A DNA stretch of 64,000 nt from Nocardioides luteus (GTDB lineage Bacteria; Actinomycetota; Actinomycetes; Propionibacteriales; Nocardioidaceae): NCBI RefSeq assembly GCF_015752315.1, contig NZ_JADOVJ010000001.1, positions 1,426,001 to 1,490,000 on the forward strand, read 5' to 3'. The translations under genes were made by a program, and so were the position numbers. Shown piece after piece: positions 42,612 through 51,204 of the stretch. Position 1 is the first letter of the stretch; every line of letters starts with the position of its first letter. The notes under the pieces were generated by a model that was given only the letters and a program-made list of their open reading frames with translations, searched no databases and was not told the DNA's origin.

Positions 42612-43754
42612 TCAGGTGAGCTCGGCCAGGCGGATCACGGCCCGGTCGAGCCGGCCCACCTCGGAGCGGATCCGGCGCTGGGTCGTGGAGCCGGTGCCGC
42701 GCGTGAAGACCCGGTCGATGCCCTGCTCGACGCGGGCCAGGTCTCCGGTGTCGCGCAGCGCCGGCCCGATGTGCTCGAGCATCTGGTCCACCACGTCGCG
42801 AGCCGGCCGCGGGCGGTGCGTCCTCGGGTCCAGCAGGTCGCCGCTGACCCCGTGCCGGCCGGCCTGCCACATGGCCAGCCGGAGGACGGCCACGGAGGTG
42901 GGATCGGCGGGCTCGCCCTGGGCCCATTCCCGCGCCCCGGTCTCGACCAGCGCCCGCGCCAGCCCGGCGATCAGCACCGCGTCGCGGGGATCGAGGCAGA
43001 CGTCGGCGACCCTGACCTCGAGCGTCGGGTAGTTGCGGGACGGCCGGGCGTCGAAGTACGCCATGCCCTCGTCCAGCGGCACCCCGGTGTCGATGAGGAG
43101 GCGCAGGTGGTCGGCGTACGCCTGGGCGCTGCCGAAGACCTCGGTCGGCCCGTTGGTCGGCCATCGGGTCATCGCCTGGGACCGGAAGCTCGCGTAGCCG
43201 GAGTCGTCGCCGTGCCAGAACGGCGAGTTGGCGCTCACTGCCAGCAGCACGGGAAGCCAGGTGCGGATCCGGTCGAGGGCCCCGATCGCCTCGTCGTCGG
43301 AGTCGACCGAGACGTGTACGTGGCAGCCGCAGGTGAGCTGCTCGCTGGCGGTCAGCCCGAACTGCTCGGTGATCGCCGCGTAGCGCTCGTCCTCGAAGGT
43401 CTGCGGACGCACCGGCAGCGGGGTCGTGCCGCTGGCCAGGATCAGCGCGCCTGCCTCCTTCGCCGCAGCGCGTGCCTTGTCGCGCCACCGCCGAAGATCC
43501 AGCTCGAGGAGGCCGAGGTACTCCTCCGGAGGAGTGTCGGTCTCGACCTGTTGCTTCTGCATCTCCGGGCCCACCGAGCCCCCCACCTCGTCGGTCTCGG
43601 TGTCGCCGTGCCGGCGCGCCACCCGGAGCACCTCGCTGGCCACCGACCGGGGTACGCCGGTCTCGGCGTCGACGAGGAGCAGCTCCTCCTCGACGCCGAC
43701 TGTCCGGACCCGGTGATGGGTACTGCTCGAAGAGTCTTTGCTCACCACTTGCAC
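42612..43754 (-). CDS. YbdK-type carboxylate-amine ligase (GCS2 family)
   Basis: 380 aa. ATP-dependent ligase of the glutamate-cysteine ligase 2 family: VGVEEELLLVDAETG, GSVGPEMQKQQVE, GTTPLP, GCHVHVSVDSDDEAIG, SANSPFWHG, RNYPTLEVRVADV. It could join an amino acid to a carboxylate; true glutathione synthesis is unlikely in a mycothiol producer. Start is uncertain: GTG at 43754, 43748 or 43745. First gene of the operon, only 26 nt from the divergent amidotransferase. Confidence 0.88.
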   Translation of the reverse strand: MQVVSKDSSSSTHHRVRTVGVEEELLLVDAETGVPRSVASEVLRVARRHGDTETDEVGGSVGPEMQKQQVETDTPPEEYLGLLELDLRRWRDKARAAAKEAGALILASGTTPLPVRPQTFEDERYAAITEQFGLTASEQLTCGCHVHVSVDSDDEAIGALDRIRTWLPVLLAVSANSPFWHGDDSGYASFRSQAMTRWPTNGPTEVFGSAQAYADHLRLLIDTGVPLDEGMAYFDARPSRNYPTLEVRVADVCLDPRDAVLIAGLARALVETGAREWAQGEPADPTSVAVLRLAMWQAGRHGVSGDLLDPRTHRPRPARDVVDQMLEHIGPALRDTGDLARVEQGIDRVFTRGTGSTTQRRIRSEVGRLDRAVIRLAELT

Positions 43755-43780
43755 CTGCTTCTGGAAGGAGCCGTTAGAGG

Positions 43781-44605
43781 ATGTGTCGTCTGTTCGGATA
43801 TGTGACCGAGTCCCCGTGCGCCGTCGCCGACCTGCTGGGGGAGGAGGGCCTGGACGCGTTCACCTCGCTCACCACCGTGCACTCGGACGGTTGGGGAATG
43901 GCCTGGCACACGGAGGAGGGCACCTCCAAGACGAGCTCGCCGCGTTCGGCGGACGTCGACGGGACCTACCGCAGGCTCGTCGAGACCCCGCTCTCGAATG
44001 CCGGCTTCGTGCATCTGCGCTGGGCGACGGGCGGGCTCGACGTACGTCCGGAGAACACCCATCCCTTCCTGACGGACGGCGCCGCGTTCGCGCACAACGG
44101 TCACATCTCTCCGATCGCGGATCTCGAGGCGCTGCTGACCCCGGAGTCGCGAGAGCGGCTGCGCGGCGACACCGACAGCGAGCGCTACTTCCACTTCGTG
44201 CACCAGAGCGTCGAGAAGTACGGCGACGAGGCGGAGGGGGTCACCCAGGCGCTGGCCACGCTCGTCCAGAAGTTCCCGAGATGCAGCCTGAACGCGCTGA
44301 TGCTCACCCGGACGCACATGTTCGCGATCCACATCAACTCGCGTGCCGACTCGCCTCTGCGCGCGCTGCGCGAGCTCTTCGACGACGAGGGTGACATCCC
44401 GCCGCGTCACACCACGGAGTACTTCGCGATGGACTACCGCCGGACCGACCACGGGCTCGAGATCGTGTCCAGCGGTCTCGACCAGCCGGGGTGGACCCCG
44501 GTGCCCGCCGACACGGCGGTGATGGTCGACCTGGCCACGCGGGAGGTCACCCGGTTGGATCCGGTCGCGCAGCTCGGCGTCGACTCGATGCGAGCCCGCG
44601 ACTGA
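43781..44605 (+). CDS. Class II glutamine amidotransferase (EgtC/YafJ-like)
   Basis: 274 aa with a strong GGAAGGAG site before ATG 43781. The N-terminal nucleophile is Cys2 (MCRLFGYV); VHSDGWGMAWH, FVHLRWATGG, THPFLTDGAAFAHNGHI are the Ntn-hydrolase motifs. No synthetase domain, so it acts as a stand-alone amidohydrolase, like EgtC in ergothioneine synthesis or YafJ. Divergent from the ligase operon with a 26-nt gap, which suggests a shared pathway. Confidence 0.88.
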   Translation: MCRLFGYVTESPCAVADLLGEEGLDAFTSLTTVHSDGWGMAWHTEEGTSKTSSPRSADVDGTYRRLVETPLSNAGFVHLRWATGGLDVRPENTHPFLTDGAAFAHNGHISPIADLEALLTPESRERLRGDTDSERYFHFVHQSVEKYGDEAEGVTQALATLVQKFPRCSLNALMLTRTHMFAIHINSRADSPLRALRELFDDEGDIPPRHTTEYFAMDYRRTDHGLEIVSSGLDQPGWTPVPADTAVMVDLATREVTRLDPVAQLGVDSMRARD

Positions 44606-44733
44606 GAGCGGGGCGTCGCCCATCTGCTGAAAGTGGGGGTCGGTGGGTTCGGCCATGCCGAGAGGTACCCCATCCGGAGCGTTTTCATTCCGAGCCGTAC
44701 GTCGCGCAGCGCCTGCCCGGGCCGACGGCCGTC

Positions 44734-45408
44734 CTACCTGGTCGGCTCCTCGGAGACCAGCTTTCCGAAGGCGATCATCCGGTTGTCGGTGTGGAAGAGC
44801 TCCGAGCAGGTCGTGAGGGTGATCAGGCGCTGCCCCTTCTTCTGGTCGGGCTCGACCCCGCCACGCACGGGGTTGTCGGGAAGGGGGTCGGTGACCCAGA
44901 TCGAGGTGAACGGGACGATCAGGTCCTCGCCGCCGCTGGTGAGGGCATAGACGTACGTCTTCTCCCTGGTCAGGACACGGATCTCGTCCCCTGGCCGGAG
45001 CTCGGGGAGGTCGTGCAGCGGTTCGCCGTGGGTGACCCGGTGGCCGGCGAGCGCGAAGTTGCCGACCTCGCCGGGGCCGGCGGTGCCGTCGAAGTGGCCG
45101 AAGCCGGCGCCCAGGGCCCGGTCGGAGGTGCCTTCGAGGACGGGGACTCGATAGTCCTCACCGATGCGGGGGATCTCGATCAGGGCCTCGGCCGACCCGA
45201 ACTCGGTGGTCACCGTGGTCTCGCCCGAGCCCCACGCCCTCTCGATCCTCGAGGCCGCGTCCTGCTGGCGCTGCTTGCTGACGATGGTGGTCCCGTAGAG
45301 CTCCCAGGCCACGTAGCCGAGGACCACCAGCCCGGCGACGACCATGACGATGCCGGCCACGAAGACGGACCGGCGACCCCGGTGCGGGGTCTGGGACTCG
45401 GTGGACAT
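44734..45408 (-). CDS. Class E sortase
   Basis: 224 aa from ATG 45408 (ATG 45420 also possible). N-terminal TM helix near 15-35, then the sortase beta-barrel with His123 (LAGHRVTHG), Cys201 (LTLTTCSELF) and Arg210 (TDNRMIAFG). Class E enzymes of high-G+C bacteria attach LAXTG proteins to the cell wall. No substrate gene with a sorting signal is nearby in the window. Confidence 0.92.
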   Translation of the reverse strand: MSTESQTPHRGRRSVFVAGIVMVVAGLVVLGYVAWELYGTTIVSKQRQQDAASRIERAWGSGETTVTTEFGSAEALIEIPRIGEDYRVPVLEGTSDRALGAGFGHFDGTAGPGEVGNFALAGHRVTHGEPLHDLPELRPGDEIRVLTREKTYVYALTSGGEDLIVPFTSIWVTDPLPDNPVRGGVEPDQKKGQRLITLTTCSELFHTDNRMIAFGKLVSEEPTR

Positions 45409-45532
45409 CGGGTCAAGCATCTCAGCCCGATCGCGAAGTGCCGGCTTTTCCCAGCCGGTCCGTGCCTGGTTCACAGGAAGCCCACAGCGGACGGGCGGAA
45501 TCTCGAGACATCAACCGCCCGAGGAGGACCCG

Positions 45533-46657
45533 ATGTCCCGTTCACGCCGCATCCGCCAGTCTGTCGTCGCCGCCCTGGCGATCCCGCTCGTCGCGATCCC
45601 CGTCGCCACCCCGGCTCTCGCGGTGGCCGCGGTCAGCGCGACCAGCACGTACGCAGCCGAGCCCGGCCCTGGTTATGGCACGTACGGCGGTTTCTACGGC
45701 GGCGGGACCGTCGCCCCCTACCCGCAGGGACCCGGCACCTCGGCCGCGACGGTCGACTCCGAGCCCGCGACCGACTCCGAGTCGACCGGCGTCGTGCTGG
45801 TCAACACGACCGTCGACTACGGCACCGCCCGGGGTGCGGGTACGGGGCTCACCATCACGGCGGACGGCATCGTGGTGACCAACCACCATGTCGTCGAGGG
45901 CGCCACCTCGATCACGGTGGCCGACCCGAGCACGGGCACGACGTACGACGCGACCGTGCTCGGCTACGACGACGTCCACGACGTCGCGGTGCTGCAGCTC
46001 GAGGACGCCTCGGGGCTCTCGACCGTGGCCACCGACCGGGACGCGGCGACCCTGGGTGAGCAGGTCACCTCGGTCGGCAACGCCGAAGGGCAGGGCTCGC
46101 TCTCGGCGGCCGACGGCACCGTCACCGACCCGAGCACCGCGATCACCGTCAACAACGAGGACGGCACCACCGCCGACCTCACTGACCTGATCGAGACGGA
46201 CGCCGACGTCGTCTCCGGTGACTCCGGCGGCGCGCTGCTGGACGAGGACGGCGAGGTCATCGGCATGAACGTCGCCGCCACCTCCGGCTCCGCCGAGATC
46301 TCCGGCTATGCGATCCCGATCGACACCGTCCTCGACATCGCCGCCCAGATCCTCGCCGGAGAGGAGTCGGGCGACGTCGAGATCGGCGGCCCGGCAGCGG
46401 CCCTCGGGGTGCAGGTCGACACGACCAGGTCGACATTGGTCGTCGGTGTCGTCGAGGACGGTGCCGCCGAGGCGGGCGGGATCGCCGAGGGCAGCACGAT
46501 CACCTCCGTCGACGGCACCCCCGTGGCGAGCATCGACGACATCACCTCGGTCCTCGGGAACCACGAACCGGGTGACCGGATCTCGGTCGGCTGGACCGAT
46601 GCCGCCGGCGAGGCGCACACCGCCACCGTGACCCTCGGCGAGGGCCCGGTCGCCTGA
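45533..46657 (+). CDS. Secreted trypsin-like serine protease with PDZ domain
   Basis: 374 aa from ATG 45533 with GAGGAGGACC upstream. Signal peptide to about ALAVAAV, then a Gly/Tyr/Pro-rich linker (YGTYGGFYGGGTVAPY). Catalytic His119 (VTNHHVV), Asp150 (DVHDVAVL) and Ser231 (SGDSGGAL). A PDZ domain occupies about 285-372 (VVEDGAAEAGGIAEGSTITS). HtrA-like, exported, probably envelope proteolysis. Confidence 0.92.
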   Translation: MSRSRRIRQSVVAALAIPLVAIPVATPALAVAAVSATSTYAAEPGPGYGTYGGFYGGGTVAPYPQGPGTSAATVDSEPATDSESTGVVLVNTTVDYGTARGAGTGLTITADGIVVTNHHVVEGATSITVADPSTGTTYDATVLGYDDVHDVAVLQLEDASGLSTVATDRDAATLGEQVTSVGNAEGQGSLSAADGTVTDPSTAITVNNEDGTTADLTDLIETDADVVSGDSGGALLDEDGEVIGMNVAATSGSAEISGYAIPIDTVLDIAAQILAGEESGDVEIGGPAAALGVQVDTTRSTLVVGVVEDGAAEAGGIAEGSTITSVDGTPVASIDDITSVLGNHEPGDRISVGWTDAAGEAHTATVTLGEGPVA

Positions 46658-48181
46658 TCACGCCCGGGTGTCGGGCCCCTCGTCGTCGCGCGGCCCGCCG
46701 GTCGCCTCGTCGGCGATCGGGCGCTCGGCCCTGATCGGGATCGCGCCGGTGTAGCCCTCGCGCTCGAGGGCGATCTGCCGGACGCGGTCGCGGACGAGCC
46801 GCCAGCCGATGATCAGGGCCGGGATGATGATGGCGAGCGTCGCGACCGTCCAGGTGCCGATCGGGTAGTCGAAGCCCATCAGGACCAGCACGACCGCGAG
46901 GAACACCAGCGTCGCGTAGCCCGTCCACGGCGACCCCCACAGGCGGAAGTCGGGCCGATACATCAGGCCCTGCTTCCATCGCCGGTAGAGCTGGATCTGG
47001 CAGATCACGATGGTCGCCCAGGACGCTATGATGCCGAGGGCCGACATGTTCAGCACGATCTCGAACGCCTGCCCGGGGACGACCGCGTTGAGGCCGACGC
47101 CGAGGAGGGTGATGCTGCCGGTGAGCAGGATCCCGCCGAACGGCACCCCGTTCCTCGACATCCGGGCGGTGAAGGCCGGCGCGCTCCCGCTCATGGCCAT
47201 CGAGCGCAGGATCCGGCCGGTCGAGTAAAGGCCGGCGTTGAGCGAGGACAGCGCCGCGGTCAGCACCACGAGGTTCATGATCGTGCCGGAGTTCGCGATC
47301 CCGAGCTGGTCGAAGAACGTCACGAACGGGCTCTCGTCGGCCCGGTAGGTCGTGTAGGGCAGCAGCAGCGCGAGCAGCACGAGCGAGCCGACGTAGAACA
47401 CCGCGATCCGGGCGATCACCGAGTTGATCGCCCGGGGCATGACCTTCGCCGGCTCGGCGGTCTCACCGGCGGCCGTGCCGACGAGCTCGACCGCGGCGTA
47501 CGCGAAGACGACGCCGGACACGACGATGACCAGCGGGAGCGCGCCGACCGGGAACAGCCCGCCGTTGTCGAGGACCATCCCGATCCCCGTCTCCTGGCCG
47601 TTCAGCTCGTCGCGGCGGGCGAGCACGATCATCCCGAGCACCAGGAAGCCCAGCAGCGCGATCACCTTGATGAGCGCCGCCCAGAACTCCAGCTCGCCGA
47701 AGAGCTTGACCGAGATCAGGTTCATCGAGAGCACGACCGCGAGCGCCACGAGCGCGATCACCCATTGCGGGACGACCTCGAAGGTGCCCCAGAAGTGCAC
47801 GTACGTCGCGATCGCCGTGACGTCGACGATCGAGGTCATCGCCCAGTTCAGGAAGTACATCCAGCCGGCGGCGAACGCAGCCGGCTCGCCCAGGAACTCA
47901 CGGGCGTAGGAGACGAACGACCCCGACGACGGCCGGTGCAGCACCAGCTCGCCGAGCGCGCGCAGGATGAGGAAGACGAACACGCCGCAGAAGGCGTAGA
48001 CGAGGAACAGGCCGGGACCTGCCTCGTGGAGCCGGCCGCCCGCGCCCAGGAACAGGCCGGTGCCGATGGCGCCGCCGATCGCGATCATCTGCAGCTGCCG
48101 CGGGCTGAGGCTCTTGTGGTAGCCCTCGTCCTCGTCCGTCAGGCCGGTCCGGTCGACGGTCTGGTCGTCGGTGTCGGTCAT
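46658..48181 (-). CDS. Amino acid permease (APC family, AnsP/GabP-like)
   Basis: 507 aa, about 12 TM helices. [40 protein letters not shown] and [20 protein letters not shown] are the amino-acid transporter family consensus, closest by eye to L-asparagine permeases. The extended acidic N- and C-termini are cytoplasmic. Its stop adjoins the protease stop convergently. Substrate within amino acids is uncertain. Confidence 0.9.
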   Translation of the reverse strand: MTDTDDQTVDRTGLTDEDEGYHKSLSPRQLQMIAIGGAIGTGLFLGAGGRLHEAGPGLFLVYAFCGVFVFLILRALGELVLHRPSSGSFVSYAREFLGEPAAFAAGWMYFLNWAMTSIVDVTAIATYVHFWGTFEVVPQWVIALVALAVVLSMNLISVKLFGELEFWAALIKVIALLGFLVLGMIVLARRDELNGQETGIGMVLDNGGLFPVGALPLVIVVSGVVFAYAAVELVGTAAGETAEPAKVMPRAINSVIARIAVFYVGSLVLLALLLPYTTYRADESPFVTFFDQLGIANSGTIMNLVVLTAALSSLNAGLYSTGRILRSMAMSGSAPAFTARMSRNGVPFGGILLTGSITLLGVGLNAVVPGQAFEIVLNMSALGIIASWATIVICQIQLYRRWKQGLMYRPDFRLWGSPWTGYATLVFLAVVLVLMGFDYPIGTWTVATLAIIIPALIIGWRLVRDRVRQIALEREGYTGAIPIRAERPIADEATGGPRDDEGPDTRA

Positions 48182-48402
48182 CGGCTCGCTCCAGGTCCGG
48201 AGTGGGGTGGCTCGGGCACGTCCTTGAACAGCAGCCAGCCGCCGACCACGGCGATGACCGCCGCGGCCGCGTAGCCGATCAGCGACCACCAGCCGAGGTG
48301 CAGGTACGCCGTCACCCCGACGATCGCCAACGCGAGGAACACCATCACCATGCCGATGATCGGCGTCCGTGGCCTGTACGGATCCCGTGCCAATGCGATC
48401 AC
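48178..48402 (-). CDS. Small two-helix membrane protein
   Basis: About 74 aa from GTG 48402 (TTG 48393 is an alternative; AGGTGAGG lies just upstream). Two TM helices: [20 protein letters not shown] and [19 protein letters not shown]. It overlaps the permease start by 4 nt, so it is translated with it and may be an accessory subunit. The frame remains open upstream, but that stretch lacks typical sequence. Confidence 0.7.
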   Translation of the reverse strand: MIALARDPYRPRTPIIGMVMVFLALAIVGVTAYLHLGWWSLIGYAAAAVIAVVGGWLLFKDVPEPPHSGPGASR

Positions 48403-48514
48403 CTCACCTGCAGGGCCCCCGATGGCCCCGCTCCGGTGACCCATTAGAGCGCATCGGGCGCCTACTGGCGGTGACCGGACGTCACCCGGCGTTTCCGTTC
48501 CCGCGAACGCCCGA

Positions 48515-48539
48515 TAACTGTAAGGTCGCTTTACAGTTA
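48515..48539 (+). promoter_or_regulatory. Palindrome upstream of the GH16 gene
   Basis: TAACTGTAA, 7 nt, TTACAGTTA: perfect 9-bp arms, A+T-rich, 21 nt before the glucanase start. A likely operator for an unidentified repressor controlling the secreted enzyme; it is also 112 nt from the divergent membrane-protein start. Confidence 0.6.
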
Positions 48540-48560
48540 ACCCCCATGAAGGAGCGTTCG

Positions 48561-49424
48561 ATGCGTAGCTCGAGGATCCGCACCATCCGCACCACACTGA
48601 CCATCACCGCAGCCCTGGCTCTCGTCCTGGTCGCCCCGCTGGCCGCACCGGCCGCGGTGCCCAGCCCCGAGGCCGACTCGTCCCGAGCCGGAGAGGTGGA
48701 GGCCGCCGCCCTGACCTGGTCCGACGAGTTCGACGGACCCGCCGGCGGCGCGCCCAACCCCGCCAACTGGAACCACGAGACCGGAGCCGGGGGCTGGGGC
48801 AACAACGAGCTGCAGACCTACACCAATTCGCGCGACAACTCCGCGCTCGACGGCAACGGCAACCTCGTCATCACCGCCCGGCAGAGCGGGAGCGGCTACA
48901 CCTCGGCCCGGCTCACCACCAAGGGCAAGGTCCAGCCGAAGTTCGGACGGCTGGAGGCGCGCATCCAGATCCCGCGTGGGCAGGGCATCTGGCCGGCGTT
49001 CTGGATGCTCGGCGGCCAGTTCCCCAGCACGCCGTGGCCCAACGCCGGCGAGATCGACATCATGGAGAACGTCGGCTACGAGCCCCATCTCGTGCACGGC
49101 ACGCTGCACGGCCCGGGCTACTCCGGAGGCAACGGCATCACCGGCCAGTACATGCACCCGCAGGGCTGGTCCTTCGCCGACACCTTCCACACCTTCGCCA
49201 TCGACTGGCGGCCCGGCTCGATCACCTGGTCCGTCGACGGGGTCGCCTACCAGACCTTCACCACCGCCAACACCGGCGCGAACCCCTGGGTCTTCGACCA
49301 GCCGTTCTTCTTCATCCTCAACGTCGCGGTCGGCGGCAACTGGCCCGGCAACCCCGACGGCACGACCCAGTTCCCGCAGCGCATGGTCGTGGACTACGTA
49401 CGCGTCTACGACTCGCAGCTCTAG
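48561..49424 (+). CDS. Secreted glycoside hydrolase family 16 (beta-glucanase-like)
   Basis: 287 aa from ATG 48561 (AGGAG 6 nt upstream; an in-frame ATG at 48546 overlaps that site). Signal peptide to about PAAVPSPEA. GH16 jelly roll: WSDEFDGPAGG, NNELQTYTNSRDN, GRLEARIQIPRGQGIWPAFW and the catalytic EIDIME (Glu164 nucleophile, Asp166, Glu169 acid/base), then HTFAIDWRPGSITW. Likely beta-1,3-glucanase (laminarinase). Stop overlaps the convergent ABC gene stop. Confidence 0.93.
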   Translation: MRSSRIRTIRTTLTITAALALVLVAPLAAPAAVPSPEADSSRAGEVEAAALTWSDEFDGPAGGAPNPANWNHETGAGGWGNNELQTYTNSRDNSALDGNGNLVITARQSGSGYTSARLTTKGKVQPKFGRLEARIQIPRGQGIWPAFWMLGGQFPSTPWPNAGEIDIMENVGYEPHLVHGTLHGPGYSGGNGITGQYMHPQGWSFADTFHTFAIDWRPGSITWSVDGVAYQTFTTANTGANPWVFDQPFFFILNVAVGGNWPGNPDGTTQFPQRMVVDYVRVYDSQL

Positions 49425-50188
49425 GCGCTGACCGGGCCGAGGAAGCGGATGACGAGGCCCTCGTCGTGGTGCACCCGAGCGCGGACGCCGTAGACCTCGG
49501 CGATCAGGGACTCGGTCAGCACCTCGGCGGGCGGGCCTCCGGCCACGACGCGGCCCTCGGCGAGCACGAAGACCTGATCGCAGTAGGCGGCGGCCAGGTT
49601 GAGGTCGTGCAGGGCGACCAGGCAGGTCGTGGGCATCCGGCGGACCAGCGCGAGCAGCGCCAGCTGGTGACGTACGTCGAGGTGGTTCGTCGGCTCGTCC
49701 AGGAGCAGGATCTCCGGCTCCTGGGCGAGCGCCCGGGCGATCTGCGTACGCTGCCGCTCGCCGCCCGACAGGGTCGAGAAGCGCTGCTCGAGGCGATCGG
49801 CGATGCCGGCATGGGCGGCGGCCTCCTCGATGACGGCACGGTCCTGGGCGCTGTCGGGCGCCCAGGCCGGGCGGTGCGGGATCCGGCCGAGGGCGACGAC
49901 GTCGCGTACGCGGAGGTCCTGGCTGGTCGCCGGCTCCTGCTCCACGACCGCGAGCCGGCGCGCGAGGTGGCGCCGGGACATGCCGGGGAGCGGGCTGCCG
50001 TCGAGCAGGACCTCTCCGGACGACGGTGGGCGTAGCCCGGCCAGGAGCCGGATCAGCGAGGACTTCCCGGACCCGTTCGGCCCGAGCAGCCCGACGGTGG
50101 CACCGTCCTCGACCTGGAGGGACACGTCGTCGACGACGAGTCGGCCACGAGGCGCCCAGCTGACCCGGCCGGCCTCGAGCGCGGTCAT
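49421..50188 (-). CDS. btuD: Cobalamin ABC transporter ATP-binding protein (BtuD-like)
   Basis: 255 aa. Walker A GPNGSGKSS, signature LSGGERQR, Walker B ILLLDEPTNHLD, His switch in VALHDLNLAA, all of the FecE/BtuD iron-siderophore/B12 subfamily. Assigned to vitamin B12 because the operon is led by a cobalamin riboswitch. Overlaps the permease gene by 4 nt. Confidence 0.88.
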   Translation of the reverse strand: MTALEAGRVSWAPRGRLVVDDVSLQVEDGATVGLLGPNGSGKSSLIRLLAGLRPPSSGEVLLDGSPLPGMSRRHLARRLAVVEQEPATSQDLRVRDVVALGRIPHRPAWAPDSAQDRAVIEEAAAHAGIADRLEQRFSTLSGGERQRTQIARALAQEPEILLLDEPTNHLDVRHQLALLALVRRMPTTCLVALHDLNLAAAYCDQVFVLAEGRVVAGGPPAEVLTESLIAEVYGVRARVHHDEGLVIRFLGPVSA

Positions 50189-51204
50189 CGGCGTGCCCTC
50201 ATCAGCACCAGCGCGAAGGCAGGCACCCCGACCAGCGCGGTCGCCACCCCGACGGGGAGCTCCTCGGGGTCGATCATCGTCCGGGCCGCGGTGTCGACCC
50301 AGATCAGGAAGATCGCTCCGAGCAGCGCGGTGGCGGGGAGCAGCAGCCGGTGTCCGACCCCGACGAGCGCTCTGGCGAGATGGGGAAGGACCAGCCCGAC
50401 GAAGCCGATCGCGCCCGACGTCGAGACGATGACGGCGGTCATCAGCGCCGTCAGCACCAGCAGCACCGCCCGGATGCGCGCGACGTCGACGCCGAGCGAG
50501 GCCGCCGCGTCGTTGCCGAACGCGAACGCGTTCAGCCATCCCGCCCCGAGGATGCAGCAGAGCAGCCCGCCGAGCACGATCACCCCGCACACGAGCACGT
50601 CGGTCCAGCTCGCCGAGGAGAGCGACCCGAGCAGCCAGAACAGCACCCCGCGCGTCTGCTCGGCGTCGGCCGCGGTGAACACGATGAACGAGGTGAGGGC
50701 CGAGAAGAGCTGGGTAGCGGCGATGCCGGCCAGGATGAGCCGGTCGGTGGTGCCCCCGGCGAGCGAGGCGAGCAGCAGCACGAGTGCGAACGAGGCCAGC
50801 GCGCCCACGAAGGCCCCGGTGGAGAGCCCGACCGCGCCCGACCCGATGCCGAGGACGACGATCGAGACCGCTCCGGTGGAAGCGCCCGAGGAGATGCCGA
50901 GCACGAACGGATCGGCGAGCGGGTTGCGCAGCAGCGACTGCAGGATGACCCCGCAGATGGCCAGGCCCGCCCCGCAGATCCCCGCGAGCAACGTACGCGG
51001 CAGCCGCAGGTCCCACACGATGCTCTGCTGGAGGAGAGTCAGTTCGGAGGAGCCGAGGCCGGCCCGGTCGGCGAGGACACCGTAGACGTCGGCGATGCTG
51101 AGGTCGGAGGGTCCCACGGTGATGGCGCCCGCGACCGAGGCGACCACCACCAGGGGAGCCAGGGCCAGCAGGACACCGGCGCGAGGGAGGGCGCGGACCG
51201 CCAT
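50185..51204 (-). CDS. btuC: Cobalamin ABC transporter permease (FecCD/BtuC family)
   Basis: 339 aa with about nine to ten TM helices. Family motifs: RLPRTLLAGICGAGLAICGV, LQSLLRNPLADPFVLGISSG, and GFVGLVLPHLARALVGVGHR (the ATPase-contact loop). FecCD proteins move B12, heme or siderophores; B12 is chosen from the riboswitch. The start ATG overlaps the binding-protein stop by one base. Confidence 0.9.
   Translation of the reverse strand: MAVRALPRAGVLLALAPLVVVASVAGAITVGPSDLSIADVYGVLADRAGLGSSELTLLQQSIVWDLRLPRTLLAGICGAGLAICGVILQSLLRNPLADPFVLGISSGASTGAVSIVVLGIGSGAVGLSTGAFVGALASFALVLLLASLAGGTTDRLILAGIAATQLFSALTSFIVFTAADAEQTRGVLFWLLGSLSSASWTDVLVCGVIVLGGLLCCILGAGWLNAFAFGNDAAASLGVDVARIRAVLLVLTALMTAVIVSTSGAIGFVGLVLPHLARALVGVGHRLLLPATALLGAIFLIWVDTAARTMIDPEELPVGVATALVGVPAFALVLMRARR

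Noticed and set aside
42612..43754. True glutathione or EgtA-type gamma-glutamylcysteine synthesis
   Set aside because: The protein is of the YbdK subgroup, whose members often have only weak or other activity, no glutathione synthetase is adjacent, and the lineage appears to use mycothiol.
42564..43805. Long plus-strand open frame opposite the YbdK-type ligase
   Set aside because: Antisense shadow typical of high G+C DNA; the minus-strand product carries the full GCS2 motif set.
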